54,347 bases of DNA from Fidelibacterota bacterium (GTDB lineage: Bacteria; Fidelibacterota; UBA8477; JABMPR01), in NCBI GenBank assembly GCA_021734255.1, contig JAIPJM010000016.1, positions 1 to 54,347 on the forward strand. The letters run 5' to 3'. Both the position numbers and the translations under genes were made by a program. Within the stretch, counting starts at the first letter, position 1. Each line of letters starts with the position of its first letter. Shown here in pieces: positions 18,073-27,249 of the stretch. Below the pieces are notes generated by a model. It worked only from the letters and a program-made list of their open reading frames with translations. It did no database searches and was not told where the DNA came from.

Positions 18073-21051
18073 TTATCGAATAAGGGTGAGTTTTTGCACT
18101 TCTCTGAAATTTGCTGTTTTGATCTCGAGAATATACACGCCTGTCTCCTGCTGGGTCTGATCCAGTCCTCGACCGTTCCAACTGACCTGGTGTCGGCCAG
18201 CACTATAGGCGACACCCTCATTGCTCCAGACCAATCGTCCCCGAATATCATAGATATTCAGGTTTACATCTGTAGCCTCCGGTAGATCAAAGCGAACTGT
18301 GGTGGAGGGATTGAACGGGTTGGGAAATGCTTTGTGCAATGCATATTCAACAGGCAGATCTGGGTCATGGTCCACGTCCAGCCATTGTTTTTCATTGACA
18401 AAAATACGCGCCGTTGATGCAGGAATGGTATAAGCGGGTTGTGTCGTACCCGTAAGATCCAATATTTCACCGCTCAGATATTCCCACCATTGACCCGTTT
18501 CAGGAAAGGTCAGATCGATGGTCTGATCACGGGAGTCAAAATTGATGGCAACAACAGCACTCGGCTGTCCATCAGCCGTGCGATGATGAACGAGAACCCT
18601 TCTGGTATTGGACTTATAAACCACATCAATATTGTTGGACCGGAATGCTGCATATCGATTTCTTAACCAGATGAGATCTTTATACTTCTGTTGCAGCTGT
18701 GCCAGGTCAGGTACATCCAGGTAAAACCACCGGATTTGATTCCTGTCCAGGGTTTTGGGGGTATCCATCCCCAGCTCTGCACCCATATAGAGCATGGGAA
18801 CACCTGCGCTGGTGAACAGTACTTCAGCAGCTAATTCAGCCTTCTTCAGGGCCTGTTGATAGCTTAGTCCATTGGTCTGAGCTTCATAGATCACACGCTC
18901 TTCATCATGGCTCTCCAGATAATTCACACAGGCTTCGGCATCTTGGAAACCATCTGCACTATAGTCTATTCCCCGCTCTGTCTTCGACATATCCCCATAG
19001 CTGGAACCCTCAAATGATCCCTGCCTAAGATTCGCCTTCATCTGATCATGAAAGGCGTCATGCCAATGGGATTGAATCGCTGTTTGCGCAATGAGATCCC
19101 ATACATCACTCCAAAAATGCTCGGCGATCTGATAGGTCTCACTGTTCTCAGCATTGGCTTCGTTGGAAAAGTAGCTGACACCGAACTCTGCCGTACCACG
19201 CCATCCGATACCGGGGGTGTGGTCATAGCGATAGCCATCCACATGGTATTCGCTTATCCAATGTCTTACGGTGCGTCTGGTGAGTTCCTGGGTCCCGATC
19301 TTTCCATGGTCAAAATCCGGGAAGCCCCAATCGTTGGCCTCTGCATGCATGAAGGGCGAGTTGCTGTAGTCAGCGCCATACATCTGCTCGTAAGGAGAAC
19401 TACCATCGGCGTGGTTGAATACAAGATCCACAAGCACAGCGATCCCTCGTTTGTGGGCCTCATTGACAAAATGCTTCATGTCATCAGGGGTACCGTAGGT
19501 CGATTCCAGGGCCATGAAAAAGGCAGGATTATAACCCCAGGAACTTTCCCCTGGAAATTCTGTCGGTGGTAGCAGCTCAATGGCATTGATCCCCAGGTCC
19601 TTGAGATAGTCCAAGCGTTCGGTCAAGCCTGCCAGATCACCAGAGGGACTAAAGTCCCTGATGAGGGTTTCATAGATGATCAGATCTTTCAGGGGTGGTT
19701 TAACGAATCCATCATCTGTCCACTGGTAATCAGGCTGTCCTACATGAATAATAGATTTTTGATTAGAGGCTGCCCAATGCTCATTACCGTTCGCATCAGT
19801 CCAGTTGACATCTGTTGCAAATGGGTCTCCAACAATGGTTTCCCCATTAATTTTGAACAGATATTCATGACTTCCATCTGCAAGGGGAACATTGAGCCAG
19901 AAGATATCCTGGGCTGGATCAAACTTCATGAGACCCGTCGTATCCTCCCAGCCAATAAAGTCGCCACCTAACAAGACAAATGCCTTGCCGGGTGCCAATA
20001 GCGAAAAGGTAACAGTACCATCTCCCCTGTCGTGTGCTCCCAGCACATCGCCGACTGGGAAGGGTGCTTCAACAACTTGAGGCGATTTGAATATGGTCTT
20101 CACATCCATCATGACCCGATCGTTGGCATGCTTTGCATACGCCACGAGCTGATGTCTGCCGAGTCCCAGGGCATCGGTATTGATTGTGACATCAAAATTG
20201 CCCCCACCGGCGATATGTTTGGTCACGCCGTCGATGAGAATTTCGATATAAACGGCATCCTGAGAGCTGACCTGAACGAGTTGCTCACTGGCAATTGCCT
20301 GGCCATCTGTAATGTTGTCAATGGTGACCGAAGGATCGTCTGGACCCGGTTCGAAGGAAATGGGAAAGTGATAGTCGCCTCCACTGTTATTATCCCACTC
20401 TGTGCGACCACTCCAGTTAAAGACAAAATCGACTATGCTGACAACCTGTTGAGCCTTGTTGAAGGGTCCAATATCCACCCAATAATCCCCATTGCCATCA
20501 GGCCCATTCATGGTGCTCTCAACCGATAAGCCTGGATCTGCATCAATCGTATTTGGCGGCTGATAGTCAGCAATGGGAGCCGACCAGCTATTCACGCCCC
20601 ACCACATATTTGTGGCGGTGGTGTTGGTGTAGCGAATTCGGATCGTATCATTGGGTCCAGGTGTAAAGGGTGTCCACATACCGGGAGTCACAACGGGAAT
20701 ATGGTAGTCTTGACTGCCATTATTGTCCCATTCAGTGCCAGCAACATTTCTAAATACAAAATCAATGACATCTGCATCTTCAGGAACATCATGATGGTAG
20801 ACCCACCAGCCATCAGATAATTCAGTCATGGTATATTGATCGACGACGCCGGTCCAATCGTTATGCCCCATATGCAGCTGAACTGGATTCACGGTGTTAG
20901 GTAAGCTGCCATTGATCAGGTTATAGTAAATATTTACGGTATCGCCCTGTAAGACCTGTTCCGGTTCCCAATAAAGGATATTGTCATCATATTGCCCAAA
21001 GAGGGATCCAACGAAGATGAGGCTTAAGAGTAACTTGTATATGGTCTTCAC
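18073..21051 (-). CDS. Secreted GH13 alpha-amylase-type enzyme with starch-binding modules and type IX sorting domain
   Basis: The 992-residue protein begins with a signal peptide (MKTIYKLLLSLIFVGSLFG). Two N-terminal Trp-rich modules (about 25-118 and 122-238) look like CBM25/26-type starch-binding modules. An Ig-like stretch, a CBM48-like module (about 340-440) and a GH13 barrel (about 450-830) follow. Catalytic residues are visible: nucleophile Asp610 in DGYRYDH, acid Glu644 in IAEHFW and Asp716 in ESHDEER. The C-terminal 90 residues are a FlgD-like sorting domain (AFPNPFNPSTTVRFDLPEA), so it is probably exported by type IX secretion. The start is GTG, and GTGA overlaps the stop of the preceding GH13 gene, which implies translational coupling. 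A branching-enzyme-like activity cannot be excluded. Confidence 0.88.
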   Translation of the reverse strand: MKTIYKLLLSLIFVGSLFGQYDDNILYWEPEQVLQGDTVNIYYNLINGSLPNTVNPVQLHMGHNDWTGVVDQYTMTELSDGWWVYHHDVPEDADVIDFVFRNVAGTEWDNNGSQDYHIPVVTPGMWTPFTPGPNDTIRIRYTNTTATNMWWGVNSWSAPIADYQPPNTIDADPGLSVESTMNGPDGNGDYWVDIGPFNKAQQVVSIVDFVFNWSGRTEWDNNSGGDYHFPISFEPGPDDPSVTIDNITDGQAIASEQLVQVSSQDAVYIEILIDGVTKHIAGGGNFDVTINTDALGLGRHQLVAYAKHANDRVMMDVKTIFKSPQVVEAPFPVGDVLGAHDRGDGTVTFSLLAPGKAFVLLGGDFIGWEDTTGLMKFDPAQDIFWLNVPLADGSHEYLFKINGETIVGDPFATDVNWTDANGNEHWAASNQKSIIHVGQPDYQWTDDGFVKPPLKDLIIYETLIRDFSPSGDLAGLTERLDYLKDLGINAIELLPPTEFPGESSWGYNPAFFMALESTYGTPDDMKHFVNEAHKRGIAVLVDLVFNHADGSSPYEQMYGADYSNSPFMHAEANDWGFPDFDHGKIGTQELTRRTVRHWISEYHVDGYRYDHTPGIGWRGTAEFGVSYFSNEANAENSETYQIAEHFWSDVWDLIAQTAIQSHWHDAFHDQMKANLRQGSFEGSSYGDMSKTERGIDYSADGFQDAEACVNYLESHDEERVIYEAQTNGLSYQQALKKAELAAEVLFTSAGVPMLYMGAELGMDTPKTLDRNQIRWFYLDVPDLAQLQQKYKDLIWLRNRYAAFRSNNIDVVYKSNTRRVLVHHRTADGQPSAVVAINFDSRDQTIDLTFPETGQWWEYLSGEILDLTGTTQPAYTIPASTARIFVNEKQWLDVDHDPDLPVEYALHKAFPNPFNPSTTVRFDLPEATDVNLNIYDIRGRLVWSNEGVAYSAGRHQVSWNGRGLDQTQQETGVYILEIKTANFREVQKLTLIR

Positions 21052-22802
21052 TTTATGACTCCGTAACTTTTTGCAGCAAGTGTTAATTTATTGTCTGAAT
21101 TTATCTTCAGATCTCCATACAGGATGGAGTCCATGTTGGTGGCTGAGAATTCAAAATCCTGATCTGAAAAATTGAAAAAGGCCAGGAGCGGACCGTGCTT
21201 GTAGGCGATGATCTGCTTCTCATCATTGGCCAGCACAACCTCGAATTCTGAATCCGCTTTGATCCATTCCTTGCGCAATGCCAGGATCTCACCCATGGTC
21301 CGTTCCAGGACTCTGTCTGCCCTGGACCAGTAGATCACGGGATCTATATGGATATCGGCACGCCGTCGTGCACCGACCTCTTGACCGGCATAGATCAGTG
21401 GATTGCCGTCCATGAGAGCGACGAATGCCCAGGCCGTCTCGTTCAATTGTTTGTCACCGATATTGGCATGGGAGCGATTCTTGTCATGATTCTCCGTAAA
21501 TCGCATGCGTAAGGCATTTTTGGGGTACTGATAAGCTTCTGCTTCATAGCTGGCTTTCAATGCGCTTACTGGTTTATCACCCCGGGCCGCATCAATCGTA
21601 GCCTGCCAGATATTCCAGGAGTAGGTCATGTCAAAACCGTTGAGATGGAGTTCTGGTTTGTCACCCTCAGCCAGAAAGAACACATCAGGATTGACAGCTT
21701 CACACGCTTGCTTGGCTTTGACCCAGAAATCATTGGGTACCAGTTCGGCCACATCAAAACGAAAGCCATCTATATTTTGTTCTTTCAGCCACCAGACCAG
21801 CATGTCGATCATATAGTCCTGAACCGCTTCTGAATCATAACTCAGATCTGCCACATCCGTCCAGTCTGTATTGGGTGGATGCGTGATCTCACCATTTGCG
21901 TCTCGGGTGTACCACTCTGGGTGTTCCTCAATCAGCGGATTGTCCCAGGCTGTATGATTGAGGACCATATCAAGGATCACATACATCCCTTTTGCGTGAA
22001 TGGCTTCCACCAGTCTCTCGAAATCCTCAAAAGTCCCAAAACGTGGATTGACAGCATAATAATCTCTCACAGCATAGGGTGATCCAGGATCTTCCTTATG
22101 CCGTTCCACCCCAATGGGATGAATGGGCATGAACCAGATAACATTGGTACCCAATTGCTCAATTCTGTCAAGATCCTTCTCAACTGCCTCAAAGCTCCGC
22201 GCTGAACTATGGGAGCGAATGAACAGTTCGTAGATCGCGGCATTTTGGACCCATTGCGGTGCCTCTGGTGCAGATAGTTTACTTACTTCACTTCGAATCA
22301 AATCTTCTTCCTCCAAATATGCCTGAAGGTAGACTGGCTTATTGATACCCCCAGGCTGGCCCAGATCTTCGATCCGCACCACCAGGTCATGGGGTCGCCA
22401 GTCATCCAACTTATCATCCATATCTATATAGAATTTTTTTCCATATCCATTGTGTTTGCCAATGAGTCTGCCATCCAACCAGATGACGGCATTATCGTCA
22501 ACAGACTCAAAGACCAGCGCCAGTTTGCTACCCGCCGGATATTTCTTTGCCTGGATCTTGGTATGGTACCAGCCAAATCCATCATATTCAAGATCGTCCC
22601 AGGTCCCGGGTACCGTAATATCTTGCCAGTCTGATCTATCAAGTGTTCGGTCAAACCACCCTTCCAGTAGGCCCTGATTCTCCGGGTCATATTTAAACTT
22701 CCAGAGATCTGGGAGTTCCTGCTTCTCATTGCTGATTGGCTCACAAGCTATTTGTAATAATATCAATAAGATAATAAGTATATATCTCATACTGGATCTC
22801 AT
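21048..22802 (-). CDS. GH13 alpha-amylase family lipoprotein with N-terminal jelly-roll domain
   Basis: This 584-residue protein has a lipoprotein signal (RYILIILLILLQIAC). Residues about 25-165 form a sandwich domain like the sugar-binding domain of GH2 enzymes (DRSDWQDITVPGTWDD). A GH13 barrel follows, with DMVLNHTA, nucleophile Asp350 in DGFRFDVAE, acid Glu379 in FFLAEGDKPE and Asp440 in TENHDKNR. It should cut alpha-1,4-glucan at the cell surface or in the periplasm. A longer reading frame runs upstream into malG, but the ATG at 22800-22802, 6 bases after the malG stop and preceded by AGGG, fits the signal peptide; the ATG at 22790 is an alternative. It overlaps the next GH13 gene by 4 bases. 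Confidence 0.9.
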   Translation of the reverse strand: MRSSMRYILIILLILLQIACEPISNEKQELPDLWKFKYDPENQGLLEGWFDRTLDRSDWQDITVPGTWDDLEYDGFGWYHTKIQAKKYPAGSKLALVFESVDDNAVIWLDGRLIGKHNGYGKKFYIDMDDKLDDWRPHDLVVRIEDLGQPGGINKPVYLQAYLEEEDLIRSEVSKLSAPEAPQWVQNAAIYELFIRSHSSARSFEAVEKDLDRIEQLGTNVIWFMPIHPIGVERHKEDPGSPYAVRDYYAVNPRFGTFEDFERLVEAIHAKGMYVILDMVLNHTAWDNPLIEEHPEWYTRDANGEITHPPNTDWTDVADLSYDSEAVQDYMIDMLVWWLKEQNIDGFRFDVAELVPNDFWVKAKQACEAVNPDVFFLAEGDKPELHLNGFDMTYSWNIWQATIDAARGDKPVSALKASYEAEAYQYPKNALRMRFTENHDKNRSHANIGDKQLNETAWAFVALMDGNPLIYAGQEVGARRRADIHIDPVIYWSRADRVLERTMGEILALRKEWIKADSEFEVVLANDEKQIIAYKHGPLLAFFNFSDQDFEFSATNMDSILYGDLKINSDNKLTLAAKSYGVIK

Positions 22803-22807
22803 TTGAA

Positions 22808-23641
22808 TCAACCCTTTACAGAACCTAGTGTTAAACCGCCGATTAAATATTTTGTCAGAAAAAGGAACAGGGCGATGGCCGGTATCGAGACAATAATGGC
22901 CCCGGCAGCGTAAAGCCCCCACTCTGTTGTCATATTCGCCTGGAATGATTTCAAACCTATGGGTAGGGTGAACATCTCTTCGTACCACAGCACCTGCGCT
23001 GCGACGATATACTCGGTCCAGGCGGACATGAATGAAAATAGCGCTGTGATCACCAAGGCAGGCGAAGCCAGGGGTAAGATGATCTTATAGAACGCCATGA
23101 AACGACTGGCCCCATCGATGCGGGCCGCCTCTTCCAGTGAATAGGGGATCGTGTCATAATATCCCTTCATTTGCCAGACACAGAAGGGTAGTGCTGTGGA
23201 TGAATAGATCACGATCAAGCCCAGATACGTATTGATCAGATGCAGGTTTGAGAGCATGATGAATAGGGGCAGCAGTAGCATGGTTGCTGGAAACATTTGG
23301 GTGATAAGCAGACTCAGGAGACTGGCTTCGCGACCGGGGAAACGGAATCTTGACAGGGCATATCCAGCTGTCGATGCCAGGGCAACGCCTGTGATCACAA
23401 CTGTGATGGTCACCAGGATAGAATTCCAGATCCACTTCAGCATGGGATGGTCGGTGAATATTCTGATATAATTCTCGAAGGTCCAATCATCAGGAATGAC
23501 AGTCAAACTCTCATTCAGTAAGTTATCTCCCGGCCTGATAGAAATGGTGATGACGCGTAGAATTGGATAGATCGACCAGGCCACCGCCATCAGCAATAGA
23601 CTATAGATGATGATATACTGTAGTGCGCTTGTCTTTTTCAT
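22808..23641 (-). CDS. malG: Maltose/maltodextrin-type ABC transporter permease (MalG-like)
   Basis: The 277-residue inner-membrane protein has six predicted membrane segments and the cytoplasmic EAA loop EEAARIDGASRFMAFYKIIL (about 170-190) that contacts the ATPase. The C-terminal GGLTLGSVKG is typical of MalG-type permeases. It would pair with the permease half of the MalE-MalF fusion encoded one base upstream to import maltose or maltodextrins. The neighbouring amylases support that substrate, but the sequence alone does not fix it. No ATPase gene of the MalK or MsmX type follows. Confidence 0.9.
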   Translation of the reverse strand: MKKTSALQYIIIYSLLLMAVAWSIYPILRVITISIRPGDNLLNESLTVIPDDWTFENYIRIFTDHPMLKWIWNSILVTITVVITGVALASTAGYALSRFRFPGREASLLSLLITQMFPATMLLLPLFIMLSNLHLINTYLGLIVIYSSTALPFCVWQMKGYYDTIPYSLEEAARIDGASRFMAFYKIILPLASPALVITALFSFMSAWTEYIVAAQVLWYEEMFTLPIGLKSFQANMTTEWGLYAAGAIIVSIPAIALFLFLTKYLIGGLTLGSVKG

Positions 23642-23642
23642 A

Positions 23643-25910
23643 TCAATAGGCCGCCTTCGTCACTTTGCTTCTCTGCATGAATTTGACCGAGAAAAAGGCC
23701 AGCATGAGGAAAATGAGCACGCTGAATGCTGCCGCATAGCCATACCGGTAGAGATTGAATGCCGCCCGGTAGACGAAACTAACGAGGATATGTGTCTGAT
23801 CACCTGGTTGTCCCCCATTGGACACCAGCCACACCACGTTGATATTGTTGAATGTCCAGACGATACCAAGGGTCACAGCAGGGATCATGACCGGTTTAAG
23901 CAGGGGAAGTGTGATATTTTTGAACTGCTGCCAGGCTGAAGCGCCATCGATAGAAGCTGCCTCGTATAGTTCTTGCGGAATGGATTGCAGTCCTCCCAGG
24001 GCGATGATCATCATAAACGGGATTCCCAGCCAAACATTGGTAATGATCACAGCGATGAAGGCATTGGTTGGATCGATGAGCCAGGAGATGGGCTCCAGTC
24101 CAAATAAATTTTTCAGAATGACGTTCACTGCGCCATAATCAATATTGAACATGCCCCGCCAGGTCAGGGCGGTGATGTAGCTCGGTACGGCCCAGGGTAG
24201 AATAAGCAGCACGCGGATGATCCCTTTGCCAGGAAGAGGACGATTGAGCAAAAGTGCCAACATAACGCCAAAGAAGACATGCAGGGTAACATTCACCACG
24301 GTCCAGATAACCGTTTTCAGGAAGAAATTGTAGAATTGGACATCTGTCATGACCTTACCGTACTGCGCCAAGCCTATGATCTCCCAGTCATTCACCGTTG
24401 TAAGCCCCATATTGGAAAATGAGATCACCAAATTGTAAAAGAAGGGGTAGACTACCACTCCGAAGATAAACAGCGCTGCCGGGGCTACCATGAGCACGCC
24501 AAACCGGGATTCCTGGACCTGCACACCTGGCACTCCCTTGATCAGGGGAAAGATGAATGCTTTGATCAATTTATAAACCGCCCAGACCACAAGTAAGATC
24601 CCGGCGAGATAAACCAGGTAGGCCGTGTAGTTAACGGCATCTTGATCGATATCCGCACCCTCAAATAATTCTGCCACCTTCTGGACTGCCAGGTCCTGCT
24701 GATATTTAGCGCCCTCAACCGGGGTCATGGATCCGCCCAGAACATTTTGATAGGCAGGGCGCATGGCGTCCCAGATAGCTCGCATCTGAGGAGAAATGGG
24801 CATGGCCTTTCCTCGTTGAACCTGCTCTATGGAGGTGCGGATGATCGGATCATTGGCGATATCGGGATGCTCCCTGACTGCCAGGAGCGTGGGGATGGTT
24901 GCCAGACGGCTGGCATATTCATACTGGGCTTCAGGACCGGTGAGGAACTTGACCAGATCCAAGACCTGGTCCAAGCGCTCTCCATCCAGGTAAGGATTAA
25001 GAAAATACCCCTTCGTTGCCACCATGGGAGCGGGAAAAAGCCCTGTCTCTTCATTCACAGGGAGTACGGCCAGGCCAAAATCCACATGGGGCGACTCCAT
25101 GTACTTCGCCCAGGCCCAGGCGCCATTGATGAGCATGGCAGCCGTGCCAGAATTAAATTTTGAATCGGCGACATCATAGTCGCATTCGCGGGGAATGATC
25201 TTGTGTTTGTCGCGCATGTCCCGCACAAATTCAAAGGCTTTGACAGCAGCCTGATTATTGAGTGTAGGATTTTGATCCTCATCCATTACCCAACCACCAT
25301 AAGAGGCATAAAAAGGCATGAAAAAGAAGGGTTCGGTAAAATTCCAGACCAGTCCATACTGGTCGATGATCCCATCACCGTCTTTGTCCTTGGTTAGGAG
25401 CTTTCCAAATTCCACCATCTCCTGAAGAGAATTTGGCGGTCGATCCAATCCAACCTCTGCAAATAGCCGCTTATTGTAGACCAATGCCAGATGATTCCCC
25501 AATTCATCACCGATCTGATAAAGATGATCATTGTACCAGGTCAGACCCTTGGGGTCGAAGGCGGCTAACTCTTCTGCTGTGAACAGATCTTCCAGTGGTT
25601 TGATGATATCCATCTCAACCAGAGCGCCAGTGAAATCACTGGGTCCATAAAGAAGGTCAGGGCCGCCCTCGGTAAATCCAGTGGCGGACATATATGCCAT
25701 CCGAACTTCTTCATTCTCTTTGTAAAGGAGGTGGACCTTGATACCAGGATTCAGTGATTCATACTCAGCCACCAGTTCATTGAGAACCGCTCGGCTGGGT
25801 GCTGGCATGGGGTGCCAGAGATGGAGTGTTGTCTCCTCTCCCAGTAGAAACCCACTAAGGGTAATAAGTAAAAATATTTTAAAGATGAATCGCATCTTAA
25901 TAACGCTCAT
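23643..25910 (-). CDS. Fused sugar-binding protein and ABC permease (MalE-MalF fusion)
   Basis: This 755-residue protein combines two parts that are usually separate. Residues about 25-420 are an extracellular solute-binding protein of the maltose/maltodextrin class (TTLHLWHPMP, AAMLINGAWAWAKYM), with a DKDGDGIID loop near residue 178 that looks calcium-binding. A membrane segment at about 435-460 links to a MalF-type permease (about 475-750) with the loop EAASIDGASAWQQFKNITLP. The binding domain would thus be tethered to its transporter in the inner membrane. Two ATG starts are possible: 25910, after CAGGG, overlapping the esterase gene by 14 bases, and 25895, one base past that gene's stop. 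The continuous reading frame through the linker argues against a sequencing artefact. Confidence 0.9.
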   Translation of the reverse strand: MSVIKMRFIFKIFLLITLSGFLLGEETTLHLWHPMPAPSRAVLNELVAEYESLNPGIKVHLLYKENEEVRMAYMSATGFTEGGPDLLYGPSDFTGALVEMDIIKPLEDLFTAEELAAFDPKGLTWYNDHLYQIGDELGNHLALVYNKRLFAEVGLDRPPNSLQEMVEFGKLLTKDKDGDGIIDQYGLVWNFTEPFFFMPFYASYGGWVMDEDQNPTLNNQAAVKAFEFVRDMRDKHKIIPRECDYDVADSKFNSGTAAMLINGAWAWAKYMESPHVDFGLAVLPVNEETGLFPAPMVATKGYFLNPYLDGERLDQVLDLVKFLTGPEAQYEYASRLATIPTLLAVREHPDIANDPIIRTSIEQVQRGKAMPISPQMRAIWDAMRPAYQNVLGGSMTPVEGAKYQQDLAVQKVAELFEGADIDQDAVNYTAYLVYLAGILLVVWAVYKLIKAFIFPLIKGVPGVQVQESRFGVLMVAPAALFIFGVVVYPFFYNLVISFSNMGLTTVNDWEIIGLAQYGKVMTDVQFYNFFLKTVIWTVVNVTLHVFFGVMLALLLNRPLPGKGIIRVLLILPWAVPSYITALTWRGMFNIDYGAVNVILKNLFGLEPISWLIDPTNAFIAVIITNVWLGIPFMMIIALGGLQSIPQELYEAASIDGASAWQQFKNITLPLLKPVMIPAVTLGIVWTFNNINVVWLVSNGGQPGDQTHILVSFVYRAAFNLYRYGYAAAFSVLIFLMLAFFSVKFMQRSKVTKAAY

Positions 25911-27165
25911 CGATCCCTGTCGTGTGCATGGGCCAAAAATAGGTCAGGGACTCATCCAGGTGAGCGCGCCAGGCGCCCCAGGAATGTCCTTCGTGCCAGA
26001 CCTTCCATTTGTAATCCCAGTCCTTTGAATCGAGGATCTGTTTCAGGTCCATGGAGGCCGCATGGATGCTTTGCTCATAGGTTCCGGCATCCATATAAAT
26101 TTTAGTATCCTGCTTAGGAGAATTTTGATAGTCCCCAATGAGATCACCTAGCCAAATTGCGGGAGAATAGGCACCGCAATTCCCAAAGACCTCAGGATGG
26201 TTCAGGGTAAACAGTAGCGAGGTCAGCCCTCCCAGACTCACGCCTGTGATCGCTCTGTTCCTTGGTTCAGGCATGGTTCTATATGTTTCATCGATCCAGG
26301 GCACCAGTTCAGAGACGAACATGTCCATAAAATCCATATCATAGGCGTATTCAGAATTTCTATTGGTTGGATCAGAAAAAACAGCAATGACAGGCGGGAT
26401 CAATGCCTCATGGATCAAATAATCCAAGACGTTAGCGGCAAATCCCAGCTGAAGCGCCTCTGTGCCATCAAGGAAATAGATCGATCGATAGCTTAACATC
26501 CCAGCCTCATATCCCGGCGGTGTATAGATAGTAATATTTCGGGTTCTACCCTGAATTGAATCGCTAAAACTGGTCTGGTTCAACGCGCCATGTGGAATGT
26601 CATATTCCTGGATCTCAGGGGGTTGGATGTAATCAGGGAGCGATAGTTCCGAGTTGGGACCATATCCCCCGGCGCAGGTATTTGGATTCAAGGGGTCCAG
26701 GATCCATGCATCATCTACGACCAATTTGTAATCAAGCCTGGCATCCATTTCGAATGTATAGGCCCGGTAGAAAAAATTTGTACCGGACACGCTATTAAAT
26801 GCGTTGCCGGGTGCCCACCCATTAAAATCACCAGCAACGTGGACCTTACTTGCATTACCTGCTGCATATAAAAAATAGACCGTTGAGTCCTCTATATAGG
26901 GAATCCCAGAAGTAGAATCGGCCCAGTGAATAAATGAATCCACCAGAGCCTGTTTATCTTCTGGTGCTGCTTGATAGATAGACGTGATAAAATCGTTGAA
27001 ACTGGAGGTCTCCCCTGTACTGGTCAGCTGGGCCAGTTGTTCTTCTTCCGTCAGTCCAAAGTCGGTCCGCAGATCAGGTGCCAGGATGCAGGAACTGATC
27101 GCGATAAGGGACACCGAGAATAACAGTATCCTGGTAATGGCCCCTCTTGTCTGTCCCTGTATCAT
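25897..27165 (-). CDS. Esterase-family lipoprotein with N-terminal glycogen-binding-like (CBM48-type) module
   Basis: The 422-residue protein has a lipoprotein signal (ISLIAISSC-like). A helical stretch (30-85) and an E-set/CBM48-like module (about 90-175, VHVAGDFNGWAPG) follow. The catalytic domain is an alpha/beta hydrolase of the esterase D class, with Ser310 in GVSLGG and a late His in WHEGHSWGAW. Related proteins include enterochelin esterase-like and carbohydrate acetyl- or feruloyl-esterase enzymes. In this setting it may remove ester groups from, or act on, an alpha-glucan; that is inference. It is the first gene of the block leading into the MalE-MalF fusion. Its promoter is not obvious in the 84 bases upstream, which contain a terminator for the previous gene. 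Confidence 0.78.
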   Translation of the reverse strand: MIQGQTRGAITRILLFSVSLIAISSCILAPDLRTDFGLTEEEQLAQLTSTGETSSFNDFITSIYQAAPEDKQALVDSFIHWADSTSGIPYIEDSTVYFLYAAGNASKVHVAGDFNGWAPGNAFNSVSGTNFFYRAYTFEMDARLDYKLVVDDAWILDPLNPNTCAGGYGPNSELSLPDYIQPPEIQEYDIPHGALNQTSFSDSIQGRTRNITIYTPPGYEAGMLSYRSIYFLDGTEALQLGFAANVLDYLIHEALIPPVIAVFSDPTNRNSEYAYDMDFMDMFVSELVPWIDETYRTMPEPRNRAITGVSLGGLTSLLFTLNHPEVFGNCGAYSPAIWLGDLIGDYQNSPKQDTKIYMDAGTYEQSIHAASMDLKQILDSKDWDYKWKVWHEGHSWGAWRAHLDESLTYFWPMHTTGIDERY

Positions 27166-27189
27166 GTGATCCCAGTTTCCATTTAAGAA

Positions 27190-27225
27190 AAAATAGGGCG
27201 GAGAGAAAACTCTCCACCCTATTTT
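27190..27225 (-). terminator. Strong rho-independent terminator after the starch-binding protein gene
   Basis: A 16-bp stem with one mismatch (arms 27190-27205 and 27210-27225, loop AAAA) is followed on the minus strand by a run of T. It would end transcription of the gene stopping at 27250 and separates it from the esterase-MalEF block. Confidence 0.8.
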
Positions 27226-27249
27226 CAGTATTACAATCGCATGACGCGA

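Noticed and set aside
22803..22988. N-terminal extension of the GH13 lipoprotein to 22988
   Set aside because: The extension overlaps malG and lacks a signal; the lipoprotein signal starts at 22802 or 22790.
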